From: an uncultured Prevotella sp.
Lineage (GTDB): Bacteria; Bacteroidota; Bacteroidia; Bacteroidales; Bacteroidaceae
Assembly (NCBI GenBank): GCA_946404405.1
Contig: CAMJDL010000019.1
Coordinates: 1-49,599 of the forward strand
Reading direction: 5' to 3'
DNA length: 49,599 nucleotides
The position numbers and the translations under genes were made by a program. Below the pieces are notes generated by a model. That model was not told where the DNA came from. It saw only the letters and a program-made list of their open reading frames with translations, and did no database searches. Shown here piece after piece: positions 7,723-14,539 of this stretch (its first letter is position 1; each line of letters begins with the position of its first letter).

Positions 7723-8979
7723 TTAATTGTAACACAGCTCTCCATGTTCGTAAACGTCAAGACCTTCCTCTTCTATGCGCTTGTCAACGCGCAGGCCATG
7801 CAGCTTCTTGATACCGTAGAACAGGGCGAATCCACAGGCAGCAGCCCAAAGGTCGATGACCAGGATACCGAAGCACTCAGCACCGAAGAATCCCCAGCCA
7901 TAGCCGTAGAAGGCACCGTTCGAAGTAGACAGCAGACCAGTCATCAGCGTACCCAGAATACCACAGACGCCATGTACTGAAGAGGCACCAACGGGATCAT
8001 CTATATGTAATTTATGGTCGATAAACTCAATGGCATAAACCAATACGATACCACAGACAAGTCCGATAATAACGGCTCCGAAGGGCGATACGAGATCACA
8101 ACCTGCGGTGATACCAACCAATCCTGCCAACACACCGTTGAGCGTCAGAGAGAGTGATGGTTTGCCGTACTTCAGATAAGTGAGGAACATCGTTGCCACA
8201 CCACCTGCCGCAGCTGCAAGGTTCGTAGTCAGGAACACGTGCGAGATAGCAATACGGTTTACCTCACCACTGGCTGCCAACTGTGAACCTGGGTTGAAAC
8301 CGAACCATCCCAGCCAGAGGATGAATACACCCAGAGCAGCCATAGCCAGGTTGTGACCAGGAATAGCGTTACTCTTCTTGGTGGCACTATACTTACCAAT
8401 ACGTGGACCAAGAGCAATAGCACCAATCAGAGCCAGCACACCACCCACGCTATGCACAATGGCAGAACCAGCAAAATCGTGGAACACATCGCCAAACGTG
8501 GTCATCATAAACCCGTCGGCAGCATCGTTGCAGAGCCAGCCACCGCCCCACGTCCAGTGTCCTTCGATGGGATAGATGAACAGCGAGATGACCGCACTAT
8601 AAATCAGGTACATCGAGAACTTCGTGCGCTCAGCCATCGCACCGCTGACGATGGTGGCAGAGGTGGCACAGAACACCGTCTCGAAAATCAGGAAGCCCTC
8701 TACGGGCAGGTCGCCAGAATAGAAACTCAGGTCGCCCCAGTTGGGCATACCAATAAAACCTCCCAGCGCATCGCTTCCGAACATAAAGCCGAAGCCGAGG
8801 AAGAAGAACAGCAACGAGCCGAACATAAAGTCGACAAAGTTCTTCATCAGGATGTTCGCCGTGTTCTTACTACGCGTAAAACCTGCTTCACACAGCGCAA
8901 AGCCCGGCTGCATCCAGAAAACCAACATGGCTGCCAATAGCATCCATACAGTATCGAGTGATAATCCAATTTCGTTCAT
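7723..8979 (-). CDS. amtB: Ammonium transporter
   Basis: Amt/Rh-family ammonium channel, 418 residues with about eleven membrane helices. Family hallmarks seen are WMQPGFALCEAGFTRSKN in the first helices, HDFAGSAIVHSVGG (substrate-site Asp and first pore His), GWFGFNPGS, and SSVHGVCGILGTL (second pore His). The start at 8979 gives the mature N-terminus directly, without an obvious cleavable signal peptide. It lies 97 bases after glnB, in the usual glnB/glnK-amtB pairing in which the PII trimer plugs the channel under nitrogen sufficiency. Confidence 0.95.
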   Translation of the reverse strand: MNEIGLSLDTVWMLLAAMLVFWMQPGFALCEAGFTRSKNTANILMKNFVDFMFGSLLFFFLGFGFMFGSDALGGFIGMPNWGDLSFYSGDLPVEGFLIFETVFCATSATIVSGAMAERTKFSMYLIYSAVISLFIYPIEGHWTWGGGWLCNDAADGFMMTTFGDVFHDFAGSAIVHSVGGVLALIGAIALGPRIGKYSATKKSNAIPGHNLAMAALGVFILWLGWFGFNPGSQLAASGEVNRIAISHVFLTTNLAAAAGGVATMFLTYLKYGKPSLSLTLNGVLAGLVGITAGCDLVSPFGAVIIGLVCGIVLVYAIEFIDHKLHIDDPVGASSVHGVCGILGTLMTGLLSTSNGAFYGYGWGFFGAECFGILVIDLWAAACGFALFYGIKKLHGLRVDKRIEEEGLDVYEHGELCYN

Positions 8980-8994
8980 AACATTAATTTTTTA

Positions 8995-9066
8995 TACTAC
9001 GAATTACGCTAATTACACGAATTCACCATTACCTTTATAATTCGATTAATTCGTTTAATTCGTAGT
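8995..9066. repeat. Low-complexity inverted repeat between glnB and amtB
   Basis: The strings CTACGAATTACGCTAATTA (from 8997) and TTAATTCGTTTAATTCGTAG (ending near 9065) form an imperfect inverted repeat built from AATTCG/CGAATT words. It lies in the intercistronic gap and could act as a processing or stability hairpin. Confidence 0.45.
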
Positions 9067-9076
9067 CGTTAAACTT

Positions 9077-9424
9077 CTATTTCTTGTCTCTTAAAACCGT
9101 GTCGCCGTTCTCACCTGTACGGATAGACCATGTGTCTATCACATCGCTCACGAAGATGCGACCGTCGCCGACCTCACCCGTATGGGCTACCTCCAGAATG
9201 ACCTTCACCGTCGGATCAACAATGATGTCGCGACACACAATGGAGATGGCGACACGCTCGATGACATCGGTAGAATACTGCACGCCACGATAGATACGTT
9301 CCTGACGACTCTGACCAATGCCATGTACGTCGTGGTACTCGAACCAGTCGATGTCGGATGACAGTAAAGCAGCTTTCACTTCCTCGAACTTCGTCTTGCG
9401 GATAATTGCTTCAATCTTTTTCAT
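9077..9424 (-). CDS. glnB: Nitrogen regulatory protein P-II
   Basis: PII signal protein of 115 residues (the family is about 112). It senses 2-oxoglutarate and ATP/ADP and controls AmtB and nitrogen enzymes. The T-loop contains RIYRGVQY with tyrosines at 45 and 50; the latter matches the tyrosine uridylylated in enterobacteria (Y51). The B-loop/C-terminal signature GEVGDGRIFVSDV followed by IRTGENG is intact. The loop segment is more diverged than in E. coli, so the covalent modification state is unknown. It is first in the operon with amtB and the porin-like gene, with a good promoter at 9490-9498 and four copies of the nitrogen motif upstream. The PII name is certain; glnB versus glnK is a naming choice. 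Confidence 0.93.
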   Translation of the reverse strand: MKKIEAIIRKTKFEEVKAALLSSDIDWFEYHDVHGIGQSRQERIYRGVQYSTDVIERVAISIVCRDIIVDPTVKVILEVAHTGEVGDGRIFVSDVIDTWSIRTGENGDTVLRDKK

Positions 9425-9489
9425 ACCTTTTTACCTTATTAATTAATACTATACCCTCTTATTGGGTGACATTTTGTTATTATTACGCT

Positions 9490-9498
9490 GCAAAGGTA
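9490..9498 (-). promoter_or_regulatory. glnB operon promoter -7 element
   Basis: On the minus strand TACCTTTGC, a full match to the Bacteroidota -7 consensus. The predicted transcript start leaves about 60 bases before the glnB ATG. Confidence 0.75.
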
Positions 9499-9560
9499 CG
9501 ACACTTTGCTCAATAACACACAATAATTCTTTCGTTTTGTTTGTATAAAATGCGCATAAC

Positions 9561-9657
9561 TAACACTTTGTAAACTAACAACGATTAAAATTTGTCATTT
9601 TGCTAACATTTTGGCTCGCAAACCTATCATTTCGTTACAAAGTGTCATTTCGTACAG
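9561..9657. promoter_or_regulatory. Nitrogen-operon motif array upstream of glnB-amtB
   Basis: Four motif copies on the plus strand: TAACACTTTGTAAAC (9561-9575), GTCATTTTGCTAAC (9594-9607), TATCATTTCGTTACAAAGTG (9625-9644) and GTCATTTCGTAC (9644-9655). The TTTG cores start at 9567, 9599, 9631 and 9649; the first two intervals are both 32 bp. The proximal core is 77 bp from the -7 element. The third copy is an imperfect palindrome, suggesting a dimeric regulator. Confidence 0.6.
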
Positions 9658-9690
9658 AATTGTGTACGAACACACTTGTTTTTATAGTGA

Positions 9691-9723
9691 TAAAAAAACG
9701 CGAGACCTTAAAAAAGTCTCGCG
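9691..9723 (-). terminator. Terminator of the dapF-dapL operon
   Basis: Stem CGCGAGAC / GTCTCGCG around an A-rich loop; on the minus strand a run of seven T follows the stem. It lies about 45 bases past the dapL stop at 9766. Confidence 0.8.
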
Positions 9724-9765
9724 GAAGGAATAATTAGAAATAACTATAGGTATAAAGAAAATTTG

Positions 9766-11001
9766 TCAGCCTTTGCTCCAGGCTTTTATGCGATTCAAGG
9801 CCTCGTCGGTCTTTTCGTGACTGCCGAAGGCGGTGAAGCGGACATAGCCCTCTCCGCTGGGTCCGAAACCGACGCCAGGCGTGCAGACAACATTGGCACC
9901 ATAGAGCAGGGCCTCGAAGAACTGCCAGGACGACATGCCGTCGGGGGTGCGCATCCAGACATAGGGGGCATTCTCACCACCATAGCACTCATAGCCCAGA
10001 CCACGAAGCGTTTCCAGCATCTTCTTGGCGTTCTGCATGTAGTAGTCGATGGTGGCCTTGATTTGCTGTTTACCCTCGGGTGTATAGATGGCCTCGGCAG
10101 CACGCTGTGAGATATAGCTGCAGCCATTGAACTTCGTACACTGGCGACGCAGCCACAGATGGTTCAACGATATACGCTCGCCCTCGAAGGTGCTGACGGT
10201 GACCTCTTTCGGCACGATGGTATAGCCGCAGCGGACTCCCGTGAAACCAGCCGTCTTGGAATAGGAGCGGAACTCGACGGCGCACTTGCGAGCACCCCGA
10301 ATCTCGAAGATGCTATGGGGAATCTTCGGGTCCTGGATGTAGGCCTGATAGGCAGCATCGTAGAGGATGAGGGCATCGTTCTTCAGCGCGTAGTTCACCC
10401 ACTTGCGCAGCTCCTGCTTGCTGATGACCGTACCCGTGGGGTTGTTGGGATAGCAGAGATAGATGACATCGACGGGACGACCCTTGGGTAGGTCCGGCAC
10501 GAAGCCGTTCTCTGCCTTGGTGGGCATGTAGCGCACATTGGTCCAGCGACCGTCTTTATAGACACCGCAGCGACCTATCATCACATTGGAGTCGATATAG
10601 ACGGGATAGATGGGATCGGTCACGCCGATGAAGTTGTCCCAGTGGAGCAGCTCCTGGAAGTTGCCCGTATCCGACTTTGCACCGTCGTTGATGAACACCT
10701 CGTCGACATCGAGGTGGATGCCACGTGGCAGGAAGTCGTTCTTCAGTATCGCCTCACGCAGGAAGTCGTAGCCCTGCTCAGGACCATAGCCACGGAACCC
10801 CTCAGCAGTACCCATCTCGTCGACAGCCTTATGCATGGCCTCGGTGACAGCGGGACACAAAGGCTGCGTAACGTCACCGATGCCGAGCGAGATGACGTCG
10901 GCACCCGGGTGCATCACCTTGAAAGCGTTAACCTTCTTGGCAATGTCAGCGAACAGGTAATTGTTCTGCAGGTTCAGAAAATGAATGTTTACTAATGCCA
11001 T
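9766..11001 (-). CDS. dapL: LL-diaminopimelate aminotransferase
   Basis: PLP-dependent class I aminotransferase of 411 residues, full family length. It converts tetrahydrodipicolinate plus glutamate directly to LL-diaminopimelate, the one-step branch of lysine and peptidoglycan precursor synthesis. Seen motifs are NNYLFADIAKKV at the start, GIGDVTQPL, GYGPEQGYDFLREAI, DGAKSDTGN and the PLP lysine region SYSKTAGFTGVRCGY. It lies 26 bases after dapF in one operon, separated by a simple TTTATCATTTTTCATTTATC-like tract. Sharing the nitrogen operator fits its use of glutamate as amino donor. Confidence 0.95.
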   Translation of the reverse strand: MALVNIHFLNLQNNYLFADIAKKVNAFKVMHPGADVISLGIGDVTQPLCPAVTEAMHKAVDEMGTAEGFRGYGPEQGYDFLREAILKNDFLPRGIHLDVDEVFINDGAKSDTGNFQELLHWDNFIGVTDPIYPVYIDSNVMIGRCGVYKDGRWTNVRYMPTKAENGFVPDLPKGRPVDVIYLCYPNNPTGTVISKQELRKWVNYALKNDALILYDAAYQAYIQDPKIPHSIFEIRGARKCAVEFRSYSKTAGFTGVRCGYTIVPKEVTVSTFEGERISLNHLWLRRQCTKFNGCSYISQRAAEAIYTPEGKQQIKATIDYYMQNAKKMLETLRGLGYECYGGENAPYVWMRTPDGMSSWQFFEALLYGANVVCTPGVGFGPSGEGYVRFTAFGSHEKTDEALNRIKAWSKG

Positions 11002-11027
11002 ATTCTTGATTTATCATTTTTCATTTA

Positions 11028-11903
11028 TCATTTGTCATTTAGGGCGAAGCCCGCCTCTATTTCGCCGTCGAAGACGAATTCGGCAGGACCCGTCATATAG
11101 ACGTGATTGTCACTCTCGCGCCACTCGATGGTAAGCGTGCCACCATCCATCACGATTTGCGACGTCCTACCAGCCCTGCCCGTCAGTGCAGCAGCCACAG
11201 CGGTAGCACAGGCACCCGTTCCGCAGGCTTGGGTAATGCCGCTGCCGCGTTCCCATACGCGCGTTCTAATATTTCCATTATCTTCCACGTGTGCGAACTC
11301 AATGTTGCAACGCTGCGGGAAAGCAGGGTGATGCTCCAACATGCTACCCGTCTCGCCCACCTGATCCACGTTATCCGTAAAGACAACATAATGCGGATTG
11401 CCCATCGATACGAAAACACCTCTTTTAATATCACGCGAAGCAATGAACTGCGACTCGTCCTCTAATACGGGTTCACCCATGTCAACGGTGACTGACTCAA
11501 CGATACCCTCAACGATGTGGAGATGTAGCGTCTTGACCCCCGACAGCGTCAGCAGCCGAATCTGAGTCTCTTGGTAACCATTCCCCTCCATAACAGGGAG
11601 GGGCCAGGGGTGGGTCGTCTCATAAAGGTACTTGCCAATACACCTCGACGCATTGCCACACATCATGGCCTCACTGCCATCGGCATTGAAGATGCGCATA
11701 GAGTAGTCAGCCTCAGGAACAGGCGACTTGTCTATCAACACCAGTCCGTCAGAGCCGATACCCTTATGACGGTCGCTCCAGGCAATGGCAGCACTGACAG
11801 GGTCGGCAATGGGATATTCCATGGCGTTGACATAGATGTAGTCATTACCAGCGCCATGCATCTTCGTAAACCGAATTTTCCTTGTCTGTTTGTTGTCCAT
11901 CAT
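11028..11903 (-). CDS. dapF: Diaminopimelate epimerase
   Basis: Epimerase converting LL- to meso-diaminopimelate, 291 residues. The two active-site cysteines are visible in MCGNASRC and [10 protein letters not shown]. The N-terminal [11 protein letters not shown] signature confirms the family. Residues about 96-107 ([12 protein letters not shown]) are foreign to the family and are encoded by a G/C-rich palindromic element at 11581-11615. They fall in the loop between GKYLYE and the strand IRLLTLSG. The second Met is an alternative start. The promoter at 11939-11947 and the upstream motif show co-regulation with the glutamine and glutamate synthase operons. Confidence 0.93.
   Translation of the reverse strand: MMDNKQTRKIRFTKMHGAGNDYIYVNAMEYPIADPVSAAIAWSDRHKGIGSDGLVLIDKSPVPEADYSMRIFNADGSEAMMCGNASRCIGKYLYETTHPWPLPVMEGNGYQETQIRLLTLSGVKTLHLHIVEGIVESVTVDMGEPVLEDESQFIASRDIKRGVFVSMGNPHYVVFTDNVDQVGETGSMLEHHPAFPQRCNIEFAHVEDNGNIRTRVWERGSGITQACGTGACATAVAAALTGRAGRTSQIVMDGGTLTIEWRESDNHVYMTGPAEFVFDGEIEAGFALNDK
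11581..11615. repeat. REP-like palindrome, family D, inside dapF
   Basis: Hairpin CCCCTCC / GGAGGGG (11583-11603) followed by CCAGGGGTGGGT. The GGGAGGGGCCAGGGGTGGGT string resembles a REP-type repeat I have seen in many bacterial genomes; unverified here. It is in frame and adds about ten residues to DapF. Confidence 0.65.
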
Positions 11904-11938
11904 AACCTATTGAGCATCTCTAATGTTGAAATCCGGGT

Positions 11939-11947
11939 GCAAAGGTA
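11939..11947 (-). promoter_or_regulatory. dapF-dapL promoter -7 element
   Basis: On the minus strand TACCTTTGC, with a TTTG about 20 bases upstream at the -33 position. About 30 bases of leader precede the dapF ATG. Confidence 0.75.
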
Positions 11948-12010
11948 CTACAAAAAGACAGAAAAAGCAAAAAATTATCGTTCTTTTTGTTTCTAAATTT
12001 ACCGTCAAAC

Positions 12011-12058
12011 TATCATTTTGTAAAGAACAAGGCGGTATTTTGTGTTATTTTGCTTACA
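12011..12058. promoter_or_regulatory. Nitrogen-operon motif array upstream of dapF
   Basis: TATCATTTTGTAAAG (12011-12025) has its TTTG core 78 bp from the dapF -7 element. Further copies are the weaker GGTATTTTGTG (12034-12044) and GTTATTTTGCTTAC (12044-12057). The first and last cores are 32 bp apart, the same interval as in the glnB array. Confidence 0.55.
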
Positions 12059-12153
12059 TTTTAAGTGTTTTTTGCATCAAATAGTAACATATTGTATCTT
12101 TCACCCATATTTCTTCACTAAGGGGAAAAACGCCTTTTATTACCAAGAAACAG

Positions 12154-12190
12154 TAAAAAAAAAGACGGACGCAAATACCTTGCGCCCGCC
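12154..12190 (-). terminator. Terminator of the small Gly-rich peptide gene
   Basis: On the minus strand GGCGGGCGCAA pairs with TTGCGTCCGTC (two G-U pairs) and is followed by nine or more T. It lies about 75 bases past the stop at 12266. Between them is a simple TTCACTATTCAC-type tract (about 12196-12235). Confidence 0.75.
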
Positions 12191-12265
12191 TATTTCAATT
12201 CACTGTTCACCCTTCACTATTCACTATTCACTAAAAGAGTTTGCCCCGAAGGGCACACTCTTTGC

Positions 12266-12397
12266 CTAGTTTTCGTCGGGCTCACCTTCCTCGCCGCCAC
12301 CGTTGTTGCCTCCGGTGTTACCGCCCGTGTTCGAACCGCCGCCCGAGTTACCAGTTGTTACGGTCTTTTCGACCTTCTTGATTTGAATTGTTCCCAT
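12266..12397 (-). CDS. Small Gly/Asn-rich peptide of unknown function
   Basis: A 43-residue open frame: MGTIQIKKVEKTVTT, then a glycine/asparagine-rich tract, then the acidic end GEEGEPDEN. I do not recognise it. It is supported as a gene by a consensus promoter (TACCTTTGC at 12501-12509) and a strong terminator (12154-12190), both oriented with it. The glycine-rich tail may be a flexible linker or a remnant of a larger protein. It lies in a scar between dapF and gltD that also carries a decayed phage-type gene, so it may belong to an acquired module. Confidence 0.55.
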   Translation of the reverse strand: MGTIQIKKVEKTVTTGNSGGGSNTGGNTGGNNGGGEEGEPDEN

Positions 12398-12500
12398 AAT
12401 GTTTGATTTTTTGGTTAATGGTTAAAGTTTAATGGCCTCTCGCTCATCGTGAAACGGCTTATCGCCTATAGCGAAACGGCTTCTCTCTCATTTCGACGTT

Positions 12501-12509
12501 GCAAAGGTA
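12501..12509 (-). promoter_or_regulatory. Promoter of the small peptide gene
   Basis: On the minus strand TACCTTTGC preceded by AT-rich sequence. The ~100-base leader to 12397 contains two copies of GAAACGGCTT (near 12450-12482). Unlike the neighbouring nitrogen operons, no TTTGTAA motif lies 77-78 bp upstream. Confidence 0.65.
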
Positions 12510-12602
12510 CAATATTCCCATTGCGGTCTACGAATTTTCAGCCGCAAAATTTCATGTATTTTCAAAAAAAGTCGTACTGAAAGGTTGACGCCTGTTACAC
12601 TT

Positions 12603-12721
12603 GTTACAGTGTTACAGTTCTCGAAAGGCTTTTCCATACCATAAAAATACTTCTATATTTATATATATATAGTTAATTTTTGACTTTTCCACAATCGTTT
12701 TTGGAACTGTAACACTGTAAC
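12603..12721. repeat. Perfect 18-bp inverted repeat flanking an AT-rich core
   Basis: GTTACAGTGTTACAGTTC (12603-12620) and its exact reverse complement GAACTGTAACACTGTAAC (12704-12721) are separated by 83 bp rich in TATA steps. Further GTTACA and GTAAC words extend the pattern on both sides (CCTGTTACACTT before, GCTG after). It could be a regulator or replication-protein binding region of the decayed element next door. Confidence 0.7.
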
Positions 12722-12747
12722 GCTGAAACAGAATTTACACAGCGGAT

Positions 12748-12772
12748 TGCAACGCCACACTCTCAAAGAGAG
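12748..12772. repeat. REP-like element, family C, at the edge of a broken gene
   Basis: TGCAACGCCACACT followed by the hairpin CTCTC-AAA-GAGAG. Recognisable coding sequence of the broken gene begins immediately after it. Confidence 0.7.
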
Positions 12773-12773
12773 A

Positions 12774-13114
12774 ACCGACCCTATTGTGTACAAGAACGTG
12801 ATGCAGGCCATCAGAAACATGGAGCCTGCATGGATAAAAACATGTGGGCTGAAATTTCAGCTGACATCGAGAACCATCGTTCAGCCTAATGGTGGAACGC
12901 GCGAGGTACCCTGCTACCAGCTGACCAAGACGGGCGACTGGCTGACGAGATTATCGGCAAGGGGCTGCGCATGCTGAACGAGGATGCCGAGGACACGCTG
13001 ACGGCGACGCGTACGCGCAAAGTTCATCTGCCCGATCTCGACCGAGCCTACAGCATAGCGTTTCCCAAGAGTACACCGATTAATATATCAAAGGGAAAGC
13101 GAATTAATAAGTAA
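12774..13114 (+). pseudogene. Broken Rha/antirepressor-like phage gene remnant
   Basis: The frame ending at 12977 encodes VYKNVMQAIRNMEPAW, GLKFQLTSRTI and GTREVPCYQLTKTG, which resemble phage regulatory proteins of the Rha/antirepressor type in Bacteroides; I rely on memory for this. The similarity then stops at a frame change. Another frame continues from about 12925 to a stop at 13112-13114 (RLADEIIGKGLRMLNEDAED, then PDLDRAYSIAFPKSTPI). I do not recognise that half. Either one gene is frameshifted or two remnants were joined by deletion. No credible start codon or promoter remains, and the left edge abuts a family C repeat. Confidence 0.55.
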
Positions 13115-13184
13115 CAATGCCGCCGAGGCTCTGTTAAATACAGTGCTCCGCCGGCTTTGCTGTGTGTAAAACGCCCCTTTTCTT

Positions 13185-14537
13185 TTACTTGTTCTGTAAG
13201 AAGGCAGCGACCTTCTGAGCTGTCTGCTTGCCGCTGGCCATAGCGCGAACGACGAGAGAGGCACCGTTGGCGGAGTCACCACATACGAAGACATTTTTGG
13301 GGTACTCAGGATGCTCTGGTTTAAGGAAACCCATAGCCAGCAGAACAAGCTCGGCCTTAATGATTTCGGGCTTGCCTTTTTCTACCATGATGGGGCGACC
13401 ACCTTCTGGGTTGGGCTTCCAGTCAACCTCCTGTACCTTTACGCCTGTCAGCTTGCCATTCTCGCCCAGGAACTCCAGGGTATTGATGTTCCAACGGCGG
13501 GTACAGCCCTCCTCGTGACTCGAGGTTGTCTTGAGGGTGCGAGGCCAGTTGGGCCAAGGGTTCTGCGGATCTTCCGGTCCCTCAACGGGCTTGGGCATAA
13601 TCTCAATCTGAGTAACGCTCTTGCAACCCTGACGGTGAGCTGTACCAATACAGTCAGAACCTGTATCACCACCACCAATCACGAGTACATCTTTACCCTT
13701 AGCTGTAACGCGCTCATCTTTCGAGAACTCCATACCTGCGAGAACGCGGTTCTGCTGAGAGAGCATTTCGAGGGCAAAGTGAACACCTTTCAACTCTCGG
13801 CCTGGAGCCTTCAAATCGCGAGCAGTCGGAGTACCAGTTGAGATAACTACAGCATCGAAATCTGGTGCAATTGATGCAGGATCAGAGATATCCTGATTAT
13901 ACTTAAACTCAATACCCTCCTGCTCCAGCAAACCAATACGGCGGTCGATGATGGCCTTATTCAGTTTGAAGTTGGGGATGCCATAGCGGAGCAAGCCGCC
14001 AGCAGCCTCGTTCTTCTCGAATACTGTTACCTTGTAGCCCATCAGGTTCAGGTCGTTGGCAGCAGCCAGTCCGGCAGGGCCAGCACCAATAACTGCCACC
14101 TTCTTGCTGTTGCGCACGATGTCAGTCTTGGGCTGGATAAATCCCTCCTGGAAGGCCATCTCTGTGATGGCAGCCTCGTCCTCACGGTTTGTCGTCGGCT
14201 CGTGGTTAAAACGGTTCAGTACACAGGCCTTCTCGCACAAAGCGGGACATATACGGCCAGTGAACTCTGGGAAGGGATTGGTACTGTTCAGTAAGCGGTA
14301 AGCCAACTCCCAATCGCCTTTATATAATGCATCGTTCCATTCTGGTGCTTTGTTGCCCAGCGGACAGGCCCAATGGCAGAAGGGCACGCCACAGTCCATA
14401 CAGCGCGATGCCTGCAGTTTACGTTCGCGAGTGCTGAGCGTCTGCTCTACCTCGCCAAAGTCGTGGATTCTATCGTGAATCGGACGGTAACCCGCCTCCT
14501 GGCGGTGTATCTCTAAAAATGCTTTTGGATTTCCCAT
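13185..14537 (-). CDS. gltD: Glutamate synthase (NADPH) small subunit
   Basis: GOGAT small chain, 450 residues, supplying electrons from NAD(P)H to GltB. The N-terminal iron-sulfur cysteines are seen in CMDCGVPFCHWACP and CPALCEKAC. The FAD-binding motif is GAGPAGLAAANDL and the NADPH-binding motif GGGDTGSDCIG. The end VVRAMASGKQTAQKVAAFL is typical of this flavoprotein family. It starts 2 bases after the gltB stop, so the two are translated together. Between its stop and the upstream phage remnant lies an imperfect GCCGCCGAG / CTCCGCCGGC hairpin near 13118-13156. Confidence 0.95.
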   Translation of the reverse strand: MGNPKAFLEIHRQEAGYRPIHDRIHDFGEVEQTLSTRERKLQASRCMDCGVPFCHWACPLGNKAPEWNDALYKGDWELAYRLLNSTNPFPEFTGRICPALCEKACVLNRFNHEPTTNREDEAAITEMAFQEGFIQPKTDIVRNSKKVAVIGAGPAGLAAANDLNLMGYKVTVFEKNEAAGGLLRYGIPNFKLNKAIIDRRIGLLEQEGIEFKYNQDISDPASIAPDFDAVVISTGTPTARDLKAPGRELKGVHFALEMLSQQNRVLAGMEFSKDERVTAKGKDVLVIGGGDTGSDCIGTAHRQGCKSVTQIEIMPKPVEGPEDPQNPWPNWPRTLKTTSSHEEGCTRRWNINTLEFLGENGKLTGVKVQEVDWKPNPEGGRPIMVEKGKPEIIKAELVLLAMGFLKPEHPEYPKNVFVCGDSANGASLVVRAMASGKQTAQKVAAFLQNK

Positions 14538-14539
14538 GA

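Noticed and set aside
12747..12977. Intact 76-residue gene
   Set aside because: Its start is inside a family C repeat and family-like sequence breaks off at a frame change; annotated as a remnant.
13118..13156. gltD terminator
   Set aside because: The hairpin is imperfect and lacks a T-run on the minus strand; not strong enough to call.
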